Notes under the pieces: model-generated | The model's database searches: none | Told to the model about the DNA's origin: nothing | What the model saw: only the letters and a program-made list of their open reading frames with translations | Shown: positions 25,539 to 33,382 of the stretch, piece after piece | Layout of the letters: each line of letters opens with the position of its first letter | Position numbering within the stretch: position 1 is the stretch's first letter | Assembly: GCA_021793215.1 (NCBI GenBank) | Contig: JAJYTE010000029.1 | Coordinates: 1-35,228, forward strand | Direction of reading: 5' to 3' | Origin: Bacillota bacterium | Lineage (GTDB): Bacteria; Bacillota; Sulfobacillia; JAJZYS01; JAJYTV01 | Length of the DNA: 35,228 bases | Made by a program: the position numbers and the translations under genes

Positions 25539-26543
25539 GTGTCGTGTACCGTCGGCATCATCGCGAACCCGTCCGCGGGCAAGGACATCCGCCGCCTCGT
25601 CAGCGAGGCGACCGTCGTCACCGCCCCGGAGAAGGTCGCGCTTTTGCGGCGCGCGCTCGTCGGGATCGGTGCTGCCGGCGTCGACCGGGTGCTCTACCTG
25701 CGCGACGCCATGCAGCTCGTCGACCAGGCCCTTCAAGGAGTGTCACCCGTGCGCCGCCCGCGCATCGCCGCGGAGCCGCTGCAACTCGCCCTGCACCGCA
25801 CGCCCGAGGACACGAGCCGGGCGGCGCGGGAGATGCGCGACGCGGGCGCTTCGGCGCTGTTGGTGCTCGGAGGCGACGGTACGTCCCGACTCGTCGCAAC
25901 CGAGATCGGCGACCTGCCGATGCTCGCCCTTTCCACTGGTACCAACAACGCGTTTCCCCAATGGGCCGACGCCACAGCGGCCGGCCTTGCGCTTGGGGTC
26001 GTCGCGCGCGGTTTCGCCCCTGAGGCGCTCTCGCGCCGAAAGCGCCTCGCCGTCGAGTACGACGACCAAGGCCCGCAGTGGGCGCTCGTCGATGCGGTCG
26101 TGCTGGGCGCCTCTTACCATGGTACGCAGGCAGTGTGGACGGCCGACGACGTCGAGCAGATCGTCGCATCCCAGGCGACGCCCGGGACAGTCGGCTGGTC
26201 GGCGGTGATCGCTGCAGACTCGCCGCTTGCGGTTGAGGAGCCCTTCGGCGCGCACGCCGTCTGCTCGCCGCGTGCGCGGCGCCGGGTCGTCGCGGCGATC
26301 GGGCCCGGGCTCATCGAGGAGGTCGGCCTGGTGAGCATGGAGCGGCTCACGCTCGGTGAAGCCGTTGCGGTCGGTCCAGGTCCCAAGACGATCGCGCTCG
26401 ACGGCGAGCCTCTTGTCCGTTTGGCCGCAGGAAAGCGGGCCGCAATTCGCGTGCTGTCCGATGGACCCGTCGTCGTCGACATCGCGTCCGCGCTGCGCTC
26501 CGCTGCGGCGCGCGGCGTCTTCGTGCGCGAGCGCTGTCATTAG
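25539..26543 (+). CDS. ATP-NAD kinase-like (AcoX-type) protein
   Basis: This 334-residue protein has the fold features of the NAD kinase superfamily. It begins VGIIANPSAGKDIRRL and has the nucleotide motif LVLGGDGTSRLVA near residue 108 and STGTNNAFPQW downstream. This combination is typical of the COG3199/AcoX-like branch, which is found beside acetoin or other dehydrogenase genes and whose activity is not well settled. GTG 25539 follows GGGGAGG. It converges on the polysaccharide deacetylase gene, with the stops overlapping at 26540-26543. Confidence 0.82.
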   Translation: MSCTVGIIANPSAGKDIRRLVSEATVVTAPEKVALLRRALVGIGAAGVDRVLYLRDAMQLVDQALQGVSPVRRPRIAAEPLQLALHRTPEDTSRAAREMRDAGASALLVLGGDGTSRLVATEIGDLPMLALSTGTNNAFPQWADATAAGLALGVVARGFAPEALSRRKRLAVEYDDQGPQWALVDAVVLGASYHGTQAVWTADDVEQIVASQATPGTVGWSAVIAADSPLAVEEPFGAHAVCSPRARRRVVAAIGPGLIEEVGLVSMERLTLGEAVAVGPGPKTIALDGEPLVRLAAGKRAAIRVLSDGPVVVDIASALRSAAARGVFVRERCH

Positions 26544-27526
26544 CGCCAGTTCGGCACGACTTCCTGCGGCGTCTGATAGGTCGGGTCTTTCGACGTGAGA
26601 TGCGCCACGTACAGGACCATGTCCGCGATCGTCGACGGCGTGTTCTTCGGAGTGCCAGCGTTCTCTCGCGGCAGGGCCAGCGGCCTCGCGTGGACCGTCG
26701 TCCCCCAGCCCCACGTCGTCACCGCATCCTGGTAGCCCGCCTGCTGCAGCATCTGCTCGACGGCGGGGTCGTACGCCCCGAACGGGTAAGCAAACCACTT
26801 CACCGTCTGCCCGGTCTCGAGCTGAAGGATGCTGCGCGCGCGCACCAGGTCGCCCTCGACCCGTGCCCGGTAGTGGGCGTCGGACTCGGTCTGACCGGTG
26901 GAGAGGTCGTAGATGTGCGTTGTGAGGGCAGCACCGGTCGTACCCTTCCCGCTCGCGACGGCACCATGGCTCTCGAAGGTGTGGGAGCCGACCGTGAGCA
27001 AACCGGAGTGCACCATCGCCTTCACCTGCGCCCACGAAAGGTCGCCGGTGAAGTTGTTCACGCGGCCGGCGATTAGAAACGTTGCGAACGGGATCCGGTC
27101 CGTCTTTAGGACCGGGAAGGCGTACGTGTAGACACTCTCGAGACCGTCGTCAAACGTCAGGCACACGGCGTTCGGAGGCAGAACGCCGCCGTGCAGGAAA
27201 GCGGCGACTTGCGCGAGGCTGACGAACGAGAAGCCCGCCGACTGCAGCGCCTTCATCTCACCGGCGAAGGCCGCCAGAGTGATGATGTCGCCGTGCGCCT
27301 GCGGGCCGATGCCGTGGTACATCAGGATGATGACCTGGTCACGGTAGTAGACGTGGGCGGGCGCAGCCTCGGCCACCGTCTTCGTCGGAGGCGGCGACTT
27401 GCGCGTGCGCGCTGCAGGATGTGCCTTGGCGGCCGCGCCGGAGGCTTTGGCGCCAGCCGAGCATCCACCCAGTCCCATGGCCAGCGCCGCCGCCAGCGCG
27501 ATTCCCGCGACGGGTTTCCCGCGCAT
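26540..27526 (-). CDS. Polysaccharide deacetylase family lipoprotein
   Basis: This 328-residue exported protein has an N-terminal signal ending in lipobox GLGGC, so it is probably lipid-anchored. An Ala/Lys/Pro-rich linker follows. The catalytic NodB-like domain shows ILMYHGIGPQ, motif 1 TFDDGLESV (general base and metal Asp) and motif 2 SHTFESH (metal His residues). It likely removes acetyl groups from cell-wall or extracellular sugars. ATG 27526 is chosen because GGGAGG sits 8 nt upstream; the longer frame from 27562 lacks a ribosome-binding site. Confidence 0.9.
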   Translation of the reverse strand: MRGKPVAGIALAAALAMGLGGCSAGAKASGAAAKAHPAARTRKSPPPTKTVAEAAPAHVYYRDQVIILMYHGIGPQAHGDIITLAAFAGEMKALQSAGFSFVSLAQVAAFLHGGVLPPNAVCLTFDDGLESVYTYAFPVLKTDRIPFATFLIAGRVNNFTGDLSWAQVKAMVHSGLLTVGSHTFESHGAVASGKGTTGAALTTHIYDLSTGQTESDAHYRARVEGDLVRARSILQLETGQTVKWFAYPFGAYDPAVEQMLQQAGYQDAVTTWGWGTTVHARPLALPRENAGTPKNTPSTIADMVLYVAHLTSKDPTYQTPQEVVPNWR

Positions 27527-27587
27527 CGAAGTCCTCCCAGTGGCCTGCATTGCACCCATCATAGCAGATGCCTGGAGGACTTCAGTC

Positions 27588-28004
27588 CTAGTGCGAGCGT
27601 ACCTCGAGCTTCTTGCGGCCGCCTCCGCTGCGCGGCAACCGCACTTCTAGAAGACCGTTGCGGTGTGACGCAGTGGCGCCCTCCGTCTCGACCGGCACCG
27701 GCAGCGCGATTGTACGGCTGAACCGACCGTAGCGTCGTTCGCTGTGGTAGATGCCGCGACTGTCGTCGCCGGACTCCTGGCGGACCTCCCCCCGCACCGT
27801 CACCTGCTGCGGCGACACCTCCACGTCGATGTCACTGGGGTCCACTCCGGGCACCTCCACCCGCACCAGCAGGGCGTCGCCCTCGTCCACCACCTCGACG
27901 CTCGGCACATCGCTCATCATCTGCGACCACAGGCGCTGGGGCCACTCCATCAGCCGCCCCATGTCCTCACGATCCGGCCAGGGCACCATCGACCTCGCAT
28001 CCAT
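27588..28004 (-). CDS. Small heat-shock protein, Hsp20 family
   Basis: This 138-residue holdase chaperone has an alpha-crystallin domain from about residue 30 to 130. The core is VEVPGVDPSDIDVEVSPQQVTVRGE, then the strand RRYGRFSRTIALPVPV and the family signature GLLEVRLP. GGGAGGG precedes ATG 28004 by 8 nt. I saw no CIRCE or CtsR box upstream, so its heat control is not evident. Confidence 0.93.
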   Translation of the reverse strand: MDARSMVPWPDREDMGRLMEWPQRLWSQMMSDVPSVEVVDEGDALLVRVEVPGVDPSDIDVEVSPQQVTVRGEVRQESGDDSRGIYHSERRYGRFSRTIALPVPVETEGATASHRNGLLEVRLPRSGGGRKKLEVRSH

Positions 28005-28127
28005 CGAGCAATCCCTCCCAGAGCAAGGGTGCCGTGAAGGTTAGGCGCTCATGCGGGGCCGCCGACACGCTTCTGCCCGCAACACGTCACGGCCGAACGC
28101 GGTACGATAGGTACAGGGGGCGACGAC

Positions 28128-28484
28128 GTGCCGACGAACGACCACTTGACGGTCTACTACGACGGGACCTGCCCAATCTGCACGGCAGCCGCCGACGGCT
28201 GGCGCGAGGGTGCGGATGAGAAGGGACTTGTCCTGCAGCCGCTGCAGGATGCTCGGCCTTTGCAGGGCGGTCCATCGTTGGAGCAACTCGAGACGGCGAT
28301 CCACGTTCAAGGGCCCGAAGGCTGGCTGCGGGGCGCGCGCGCGCTACGGGCCGTGTACGCTCGGCTCGGGAACCGCCCGATGGCGCTGCTGCTCTCACTC
28401 GGCATCGCGATCGGCATCGCCGAGCCCATCTACGCCCTGGTCGCCCGCCACCGCATGCACCTGCCGTCCGGCCGTCGGCGCTAG
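28128..28484 (+). CDS. DCC-family (DUF393) thiol-redox protein
   Basis: This 118-residue protein begins with the DCC signature YYDGTCPIC, a thioredoxin-like CxxC motif preceded by Asp, and has a hydrophobic helix near residues 85-103 (MALLLSLGIAIGIAEPIYALV). DUF393 proteins are predicted thiol-disulfide oxidoreductases without a proven substrate. The start is GTG 28128 behind AGGGGG. A short hairpin (GTCCGT/ACGGAC, 28484-28500) starts at the stop codon. Confidence 0.85.
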   Translation: MPTNDHLTVYYDGTCPICTAAADGWREGADEKGLVLQPLQDARPLQGGPSLEQLETAIHVQGPEGWLRGARALRAVYARLGNRPMALLLSLGIAIGIAEPIYALVARHRMHLPSGRRR

Positions 28485-28561
28485 TCCGTCTCGAACGGAC
28501 CTCACCTCGGCGCCGATCTCCAGGCACTTCGCTTACGGCCTGAGGGGAGCGATGTTGGCCC

Positions 28562-29101
28562 ATGCGACGGCGATGGACCATCGTGGCGGCTGCGACTGTC
28601 GTTCTTGCTTGCGGCTTCGCTGTTCACGCCCGCGACGTGACTGTCTCGCGTGTGCAGGCAGAAGGGACGCTCCTTCAGCAGATCGGTTACGAGTACCAGA
28701 TGGCCGGTGAAGATCTCCAGAACATCGCTGCGGCCCATCATTCCTTGACGTCACACGCGGCAGCCGCGGACCTTCTACACATCACGAAACTGATGCGGCA
28801 GACGGACCTGGGCCTCGCCAATGTCCCTCTGGGCGGGAACGCCCTTGCGTCGTGCCGGGATCTCCAATCCGCGCTCGCCGACGCAAGCGAGATCTACTTG
28901 AGTGAATCGGTGCAAACGGGACAAAACCCATCGGCCAAGCGTCCAAACGCCAAACAGCTTGGCCATCTTCTGAGTGGCCTCAGCGGTCTCTTCTTTGGGG
29001 CATCCCAGCCCCTGCTGAAGGGTGACGCTCCTCCGCAGCGCTATTGGTCCCAAGCGAAGGCCGGGCTCACTCGTGCCTTGTCGATGGCCAAACGTCCTTA
29101 G
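28562..29101 (+). CDS. Exported protein of unknown function
   Basis: This 179-residue protein has an N-terminal hydrophobic segment of about 20 residues after RRR (VAAATVVLACGFAVHA), which looks like a signal peptide or anchor. The rest is soluble, mostly helical, with one Cys (residue 102) and no motif I recognise. It follows the DCC-family gene on the same strand, but the 77-bp gap and a small hairpin leave an operon uncertain. GGGGAG lies about 12 nt before the ATG. Confidence 0.6.
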   Translation: MRRRWTIVAAATVVLACGFAVHARDVTVSRVQAEGTLLQQIGYEYQMAGEDLQNIAAAHHSLTSHAAAADLLHITKLMRQTDLGLANVPLGGNALASCRDLQSALADASEIYLSESVQTGQNPSAKRPNAKQLGHLLSGLSGLFFGASQPLLKGDAPPQRYWSQAKAGLTRALSMAKRP

Positions 29102-29191
29102 TCGACCCAATCAGATGGGCTGTGAGATGAGCAGCGTCGGTGGCGTCTCGGAGCTCTTTGAGCGACCCTTTGTTTTGTGGGCAACGTGCGA

Positions 29192-29217
29192 AACGCCCTC
29201 TTGTTGAAGAAGGCGTT
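29192..29217 (-). terminator. Hairpin downstream of the truncated minus-strand ORF
   Basis: AACGCCCTCTT (29192-29202) and AAGAAGGCGTT (29207-29217) pair with one mismatch around loop GTTG, about 20 nt past the stop at 29237. On the minus strand the stem is followed by only a short T stretch (TTTCG). Confidence 0.45.
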
Positions 29218-29236
29218 GCGATGCAGCGGATTCCGG

Positions 29237-29554
29237 TTAGCGCCGAAGGATCTCCTTGGGGATGGTGGCCTCCAGCCAGGTGTTTCCCGACCTCTGAACG
29301 AGGACGAGATCAGGCTTTGCGCGCGGGATGGCATTGCCCGAGCCGTACGCGCCAGGCACATACCGGTAGATCCAAACCTTGTTTTGATACTCCGACGCGC
29401 TCACCTGCCGCGATCCGATCACCTCGAAGCCCTCCGGCTGTCCCCCGTATCTGCCGAGGAACGTATCGCGCGCCTCGCCTTCCTCCAGCACCTTGCGTTG
29501 ATCTGTTGCGAGGAACGTCTTCGCAAGCGAGACATCACCGCTGGAATCGGTCAA
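29237..29554 (-). pseudogene. Truncated ORF next to the IS element (N terminus missing)
   Basis: An open frame encodes about 105 residues with a believable compact fold (LAKTFLATDQRKVLEEGEARDTF, then GFEVIGSRQVSASEYQNKVWIYRYVP and LVLVQRSGNTWLEATIPKEILRR). It resembles the C-terminal half of a small secreted or NTF2-like protein, but I do not recognise the family. The only start candidate is TTG 29554, without a ribosome-binding site. The same frame continues with plausible residues for 12 more codons, up to a TAG formed inside the CTAG next to the IS. On the other side of the IS no matching N-terminal part can be read in 100 bp. I infer a remnant. Confidence 0.5.
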
Positions 29555-29593
29555 GCGATGAGATTGCGCTGGGGTAACTACTACGAGTTTTGC

Positions 29594-29607
29594 CTAGCAG
29601 GCTGTGT
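29594..29607. repeat. Left end of the IS: target duplication CTAG plus inverted repeat
   Basis: CTAG at 29594-29597 is followed by the left inverted repeat CAGGCTGTGT (29598-29607). It differs by one base from the right end. Confidence 0.85.
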
Positions 29608-31047
29608 AGTGGTTGGTAAGTGCTGGTAGCAAGGAGTTTCAGGGCCTGATGTCGAACTGGTAGGGCATGAAGAAGTTCATCGAAAGCCAGCCAGGCCAGG
29701 GAGTGCTGATGCCGGTGTACCTGCCGGATTGGCTGCCCAAGGACCATCAGATCTACTGGCTCAGCGCAGCGGTGGATCAACTTGATCAGAGCGCGGTCTA
29801 CGAAAAGTACCAGGGTGGCGGCCGTCCGGCGTACGACCCTGGGATGATGGTGAAGGTGCACTGCTACGCGTACGTGCGGGGTGTGCGCTCGTCACGGCAG
29901 ATCGAGCGCATGCTGCACGAGGACATTCCGATGCGGGTTCTGTCGGGCGACCAGCAGCCGGACTTCTGGACGATCGCGCACTTCCGCCGGCGGCATCGCG
30001 AGGAACTTGGGGCGCTGTTCGTCCAGACGGTGCGGGTGGCGGACCGGGCGGGGGCGGTGGATCTCCGGCACGTAGCGGTGGACGGATCGAAGCTGAGGGC
30101 CAACGCGTCGAAGCACCGCGCGATGAGCTACCAGCGGATGACGGAAGAAGAGAAGCGCCTGGAGGAGGAGATCGCGGCCTACCTGCGCGAGGCGGACGCC
30201 GCGGAGGATCAACCCTACGGCAAGCGCAAGCCCGGACGCGTGCCGGCCGAACTGGCCGAGCCGCAGAAGCGGCTCGAGGCGATCCGCAAGGCGAAGGCCG
30301 AACTGGAAGCCGAGGCGCGCCAGACGGCCGATGAGAAGGAGAAGGCCGACGCGCAGAAGGGCAAGAAGCCCCGCAAGAAGGCGCAGCGGAACTTCACCGA
30401 TGCCGAGTCCCGGATCATGAAGACCGGGGACGGTTTCGTCCAAGGCTACAACGGGCAGGCCGCGGTGGATGCCAAGAACCAGATCGTTGTCGCGTGCGAG
30501 CTCACGTACCGAGCGGCCGACTGTCCGCACCTCCCCGACCTCGTCGAGCAGGTGCACGAGAACACCGGTCGCTGGCCGAAGGAAGTCTCCGCGGATGCCG
30601 GCTATTACTCGCAAGACAACCTCGACGCCTTGGCCAGACATGGGATTGAAGCCCTGATCCCGCCGGTGAAGATCAAGCACATGCTGTGGCGAACCGCCAA
30701 GGCACCGCGTGGCCGCCCGCCCAAGAATCTCACCACCCGGGAGCGGATGATGCGCAAGCTCCTCACCAAGAAGGGCAAGCAGCGCTACAGGCTCCGCCAG
30801 ACCACCGTCGAACCCGTCTTCGGACAGATCAATTGGAACCGCGGCTTACGCCAACTGCTCGTGCGCGGGCTCGATGCCGCGAAGGCCAGTTGGCAGTTCG
30901 AGTGCGGGCACAACCTCCTCAAGCTCTACACCATCAGCCTTCAGCCCAACTGACCACCTCTCCCCAGGATACGGACAGCATTGCACCCGATCTGCCGCTG
31001 ACGCACTCGTTCGGACGACCGGGGAAACCATCTTGTAACACGGCCTG
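29598..31047 (+). mobile_element. IS1182-family insertion sequence, complete
   Basis: A 1450-bp element with matching ends encodes one full-length DDE transposase. The terminal inverted repeats begin CAGGCTGTGT (left) and CAGGCCGTGT (right, reverse complement). Both sides are flanked by CTAG (29594-29597 and 31048-31051), a 4-bp target duplication of the size expected for this family. The intact gene and ends suggest it may still be mobile. Confidence 0.88.
29667..30953 (+). CDS. IS1182-family transposase
   Basis: This 428-residue DDE transposase starts with the DUF772-type N-terminal domain (YDPGMMVKVHCYAYVRGVRSSRQIERML and FWTIAHFRRRH). Catalytic residues are readable as D139 (VAVDGSKL), D310 (VSADAGYYS) and E382 (TTVEPVFGQI). 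A charged insertion of about 80 residues, rich in Glu and Lys (about 158-240), lies between the first and second catalytic Asp, as is common in this family. No frameshift or stop interrupts the gene. Confidence 0.93.
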   Translation: MKKFIESQPGQGVLMPVYLPDWLPKDHQIYWLSAAVDQLDQSAVYEKYQGGGRPAYDPGMMVKVHCYAYVRGVRSSRQIERMLHEDIPMRVLSGDQQPDFWTIAHFRRRHREELGALFVQTVRVADRAGAVDLRHVAVDGSKLRANASKHRAMSYQRMTEEEKRLEEEIAAYLREADAAEDQPYGKRKPGRVPAELAEPQKRLEAIRKAKAELEAEARQTADEKEKADAQKGKKPRKKAQRNFTDAESRIMKTGDGFVQGYNGQAAVDAKNQIVVACELTYRAADCPHLPDLVEQVHENTGRWPKEVSADAGYYSQDNLDALARHGIEALIPPVKIKHMLWRTAKAPRGRPPKNLTTRERMMRKLLTKKGKQRYRLRQTTVEPVFGQINWNRGLRQLLVRGLDAAKASWQFECGHNLLKLYTISLQPN

Positions 31048-31051
31048 CTAG
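31038..31051. repeat. Right end of the IS: inverted repeat plus target duplication CTAG
   Basis: ACACGGCCTG (31038-31047) is the inverse of the left end with one mismatch and is followed by CTAG (31048-31051). Confidence 0.85.
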
Positions 31052-31152
31052 GGACCTTCGAAGGCTGCCTACACGTGCACGGGACATCCAGTTGACAGGG
31101 AACGTCCGTTCCATCACCGTCAAGGGAAGATCCGGCGTAGGAGGCGGCGACC

Positions 31153-31548
31153 TTGCAGGTCCGTGGCATCGACTTCGTGGCCGTGACTGTGCCGAGGGCG
31201 CGCTGGGCGGAAGCGAATCGGTTCTACTCCTCGACCCTGGGACTTGGAGCAGGCGATGAACCAGACGACGACGTCTTTGTGGAGTATGACGCGGGACAGC
31301 AGACAATCGCCCTCATCAGTGACGACAATCCGCACGTCACGGTACGCGGCGGCGGAACGTCCGGTAGTGCAGTCACGATCGCCCTTGCGGTGCCTGACGT
31401 GCGGCAAGCGGTCGAAGAGTTGCGGGCCGTGGGCGTCTCCGTCCTCTTTGACCCCGCCGAGTACGGGATCTGCTTTGTCGCGGGCATCGTGGACCTCTTG
31501 GGAAACACCATCTTTTTGCACCAGAGGAAGGACGGCACAGCGGGCTAG
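31153..31548 (+). CDS. VOC (glyoxalase/bleomycin-resistance fold) protein
   Basis: This 131-residue single-domain VOC protein has two beta-alpha-beta-beta-beta repeats. The first starts GIDFVAVTVPRARWAEANRFYSSTLGL, and the second (ITIALAVPDVRQAVEELRAVGVSV...VAGIVDLLGNTIFLHQ) ends with the typical DP.GN-like strand. VOC proteins are metal-dependent lyases, dioxygenases or drug binders; the substrate cannot be told. TTG 31153 is preceded by GGAGG 8 nt upstream. It starts 101 bp after the IS end and is followed after 34 bp by a cupin gene. Confidence 0.85.
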   Translation: MQVRGIDFVAVTVPRARWAEANRFYSSTLGLGAGDEPDDDVFVEYDAGQQTIALISDDNPHVTVRGGGTSGSAVTIALAVPDVRQAVEELRAVGVSVLFDPAEYGICFVAGIVDLLGNTIFLHQRKDGTAG

Positions 31549-31582
31549 CGCGCAGCGCACCCAGCGGAAGGGGGAACCTCCA

Positions 31583-31996
31583 TTGGCCGGAGCAGCGTGG
31601 AAACCTCGTCTTCGTGCGATTACGCGGCCTGGGAGCCGCGACGTATCGGCCGCACCCATCTACATGTCCTCGGGAGACCTCTCCGCCGGCGGAGAGCGTG
31701 CGGAGCGCTACCTAGCGTCGCTCGAGGTGCAGCCGCTCGTAGGGACGGGCGCGGGCCAGGTGGTCGCACTTCGGCTGGGGCCGCTTGGCGCGATCGACGA
31801 GCATAGCGCCGAAGAGGATATCGTCATCCTGGCGTTCGCCGGAGAGGGCCGCAGTCGCGTCGGCGGATCCGGCGGCACGTGGGTGGGCCTATCACCCGGC
31901 GAGGCAGTGCTGTGGCCTGCAGGCGCACTGCACCTGCTCGAAGCGGGTCCCGATGGACTCGAGGTCCGCATCGTCCATCTGCACATGCCGGCTTAG
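31583..31996 (+). CDS. Small cupin-domain protein
   Basis: This protein of about 137 residues has a single cupin barrel. The conserved pattern includes a DEHSAEEDIVILAFAGEGRSRVGG first motif and an LSPGEAVLWPAGALHLLEAG second motif, in which the terminal His is a likely metal ligand. TTG 31583 is chosen for AAGGGGGA just upstream; ATG at the later IYMSSGD would also keep the barrel. It is probably co-transcribed with the VOC gene. Confidence 0.78.
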   Translation: MAGAAWKPRLRAITRPGSRDVSAAPIYMSSGDLSAGGERAERYLASLEVQPLVGTGAGQVVALRLGPLGAIDEHSAEEDIVILAFAGEGRSRVGGSGGTWVGLSPGEAVLWPAGALHLLEAGPDGLEVRIVHLHMPA

Positions 31997-32057
31997 GTTC
32001 CGGGGCATCCCGCGCCATGGCAGGCGAGTTTGGGCTCCACTGGTCTCGCCGTCATAG

Positions 32058-32095
32058 CCCAGCCACTCCGTGACGTTGATCATGGAATGGCTGGG
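32058..32095. repeat. Inverted repeat downstream of the cupin gene
   Basis: CCCAGCCACTCC (32058-32069) and GGAATGGCTGGG (32084-32095) pair at 11 of 12 positions around a 14-nt loop. It lies 60 nt after the cupin stop and may act as a terminator, but no T-run follows. No gene is evident in 31997-32138. Confidence 0.45.
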
Positions 32096-32138
32096 GCGGC
32101 ACGTGTCTCCGCTCGTTCGAGGTCTCGATTGCACGGCG

Positions 32139-32660
32139 CTACGGAAGCGGTGCGCTCCTCAGGGCCGGCAGCGTCGTCACCGGTGATCCGCCGGCATCGG
32201 AAGTTGGCCAGATGACGCGTGACCCGACCACAAGCAATGCGCGGTAGGAAATGGGGGCGTCTATTGCCCGGCCGCGCTGCCACTGCGTTGCGCCCGGGGC
32301 GAGCGTGTACCACCGATACCCCTGGGAGCCAGGACTGTACTGCCCGCTCGGTGCCGCAAGGCCAGAGATGAATCCCTGCGGGTTGATGTATCCGCTCGGC
32401 CATTTGAGCACGTTGAAGGTCTCCCCGCCATTCGTCGAGCGAAGGAGTGGTTGGACGGTACCGGTCCCCATGCCGGGCTGTGCGCCGGGCAGGGCGCCGA
32501 ACTGCACGTACGGGCGGCCGGCAGGACAGCCGATCGGCACGCGGCTCCAGGAGACTCCCCCATTCGCGGTGGCGATGGCGGTGATGTGCCGGTGTGCCAG
32601 AGACGCACCGGAAGCAGACGCGAGAATGTGGCTGTAGAAGGCCACCACGGTGGATGAAGT
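32139..32660 (-). pseudogene. Remnant of a BNR/sialidase-like repeat protein
   Basis: The minus-strand frame encodes about 170 residues with two repeats of the BNR asp-box type. ITAIATANGGVSWSRV and LLRSTNGGETFNVLKWP follow the S-x-D/N-x-G-x-T/S-W/F pattern, as in beta-propeller proteins and exo-sialidase-like extracellular proteins. The frame has no credible start: the 5' end at about 32660 meets the transposase remnant that runs the other way, and any upstream sequence in this frame is transposase antisense. I infer that the gene was truncated by that mobile element. Confidence 0.6.
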
Positions 32661-32663
32661 GCC

Positions 32664-33009
32664 CGCATCGAGAGCCTCCTGCTCCAGGCTGAAGAGCGGC
32701 TCGAGAACGCCATTGCCATCTACAGCATCGCGGCCTGGCGGATCCTCTGGCTGACCTACGAAGCATGTCAGAACCCTGATACGCCCGGCACAACGGCTCT
32801 CTCCGAGGCCGAGTGGAAGGCCCTCGTCCTCGCCATTCACCGCTGTCATCTACATCGCCCGACTTGGCGGCTTCCTCGCCCGCAAGGGTGATGGCAACCC
32901 CGGTGTTAAGTCCATCTGGTGCGGATGGCGCTCACTTCTGGCTACGATCGAGCAAACGGAGATCTTGTCCACTTTTGATGAGCATATAATCTTACGTATC
33001 AAGAACTAA
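32664..33009 (+). pseudogene. C-terminal remnant of a Tn5/IS4-type transposase
   Basis: The plus strand can be translated in two consecutive frames that match the C-terminal part of Tn5-like IS4-family transposases. The first (32664 to about 32835) reads RIESLLLQAEERLENAIAIY, then AAWRILWLTYEA, then TTALSEAEWKALVLAIH. The second (about 32840-33009) reads AVIYIARLGGFLARKGDGNP then GVKSIW and ends with a stop at 33007. These are the dimerisation-region hallmarks. A frameshift and apparent loss of roughly ten codons join the two, and the catalytic core is absent. The remnant has no ORF long enough to stand out, so it is easily missed. Confidence 0.8.
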
Positions 33010-33180
33010 ATAGGAGCAAGGAGACCTCAGATAAACACAGAATACAGGCAATATGTCCGTCGCCTATTCTGCATGGCCGAAGTCAGTACATACCTATGGG
33101 GATTGCAACACCATTCACCAGTCTCATCCTATGCCCAACCCTCTTGCATTTCCAACTCTTTGAACTCCGGTTAGCAAAGC
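33010..33180. other. AT-richer spacer between the transposase remnant and the rRNA terminator
   Basis: I see no gene or clear motif here. The base composition is visibly more AT-rich than the rest of the window, consistent with a remnant of transferred DNA. Confidence 0.4.
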
Positions 33181-33182
33181 AC

Positions 33183-33216
33183 AGCACCCCCCGCAGCGTA
33201 AGCTGCGGGGGGTGCT
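33183..33216 (-). terminator. Terminator-like hairpin of the rRNA operon
   Basis: A perfect 15-bp stem, AGCACCCCCCGCAGC (33183-33197) and GCTGCGGGGGGTGCT (33202-33216), with loop GTAA lies 5 nt beyond the 5S 3' end. On the minus strand it is followed by GTGCTTTGC, a weak T stretch. Confidence 0.85.
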
Positions 33217-33221
33217 GCAAA

Positions 33222-33341
33222 GGATCCCGGCGGCGTCCTACTCTCCCGGCCCCTTGCGAGGCGAGTACCATCGGCGCTGGAGGGTTTCACTACCGTGTTC
33301 GGGATGGGAACGGGTGGGTCACCTCCGCCATGGCCACCGGA
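33222..33341 (-). rRNA. rrf: 5S ribosomal RNA
   Basis: The minus strand shows the 5S pattern. The ends pair (CCGGTGGC with GCCGCCGG), and the conserved internal stretch CCCGTTCCCATCCCGAACACGG and the GGGAGAGTAGGACGCCGCC end are present. The length is about 120 nt. It lies about 40 nt after the 23S gene, in the usual 23S-5S order, and no tRNA follows it. Confidence 0.96.
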
Positions 33342-33382
33342 AATTGTCGAGTGCCGATGAGGGCGCTCACAACTGCAAACAA

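Noticed and set aside
25743-27035. A 430-codon minus-strand frame spanning two genes
   Set aside because: It crosses the antisense of the NAD-kinase-like gene and another frame of the deacetylase gene, both of which have strong motifs.
31892-32134. An 80-codon minus-strand frame after the cupin gene
   Set aside because: It overlaps the cupin gene antisense, has no family and no ribosome-binding site. The inverted repeat inside it explains the only notable feature.
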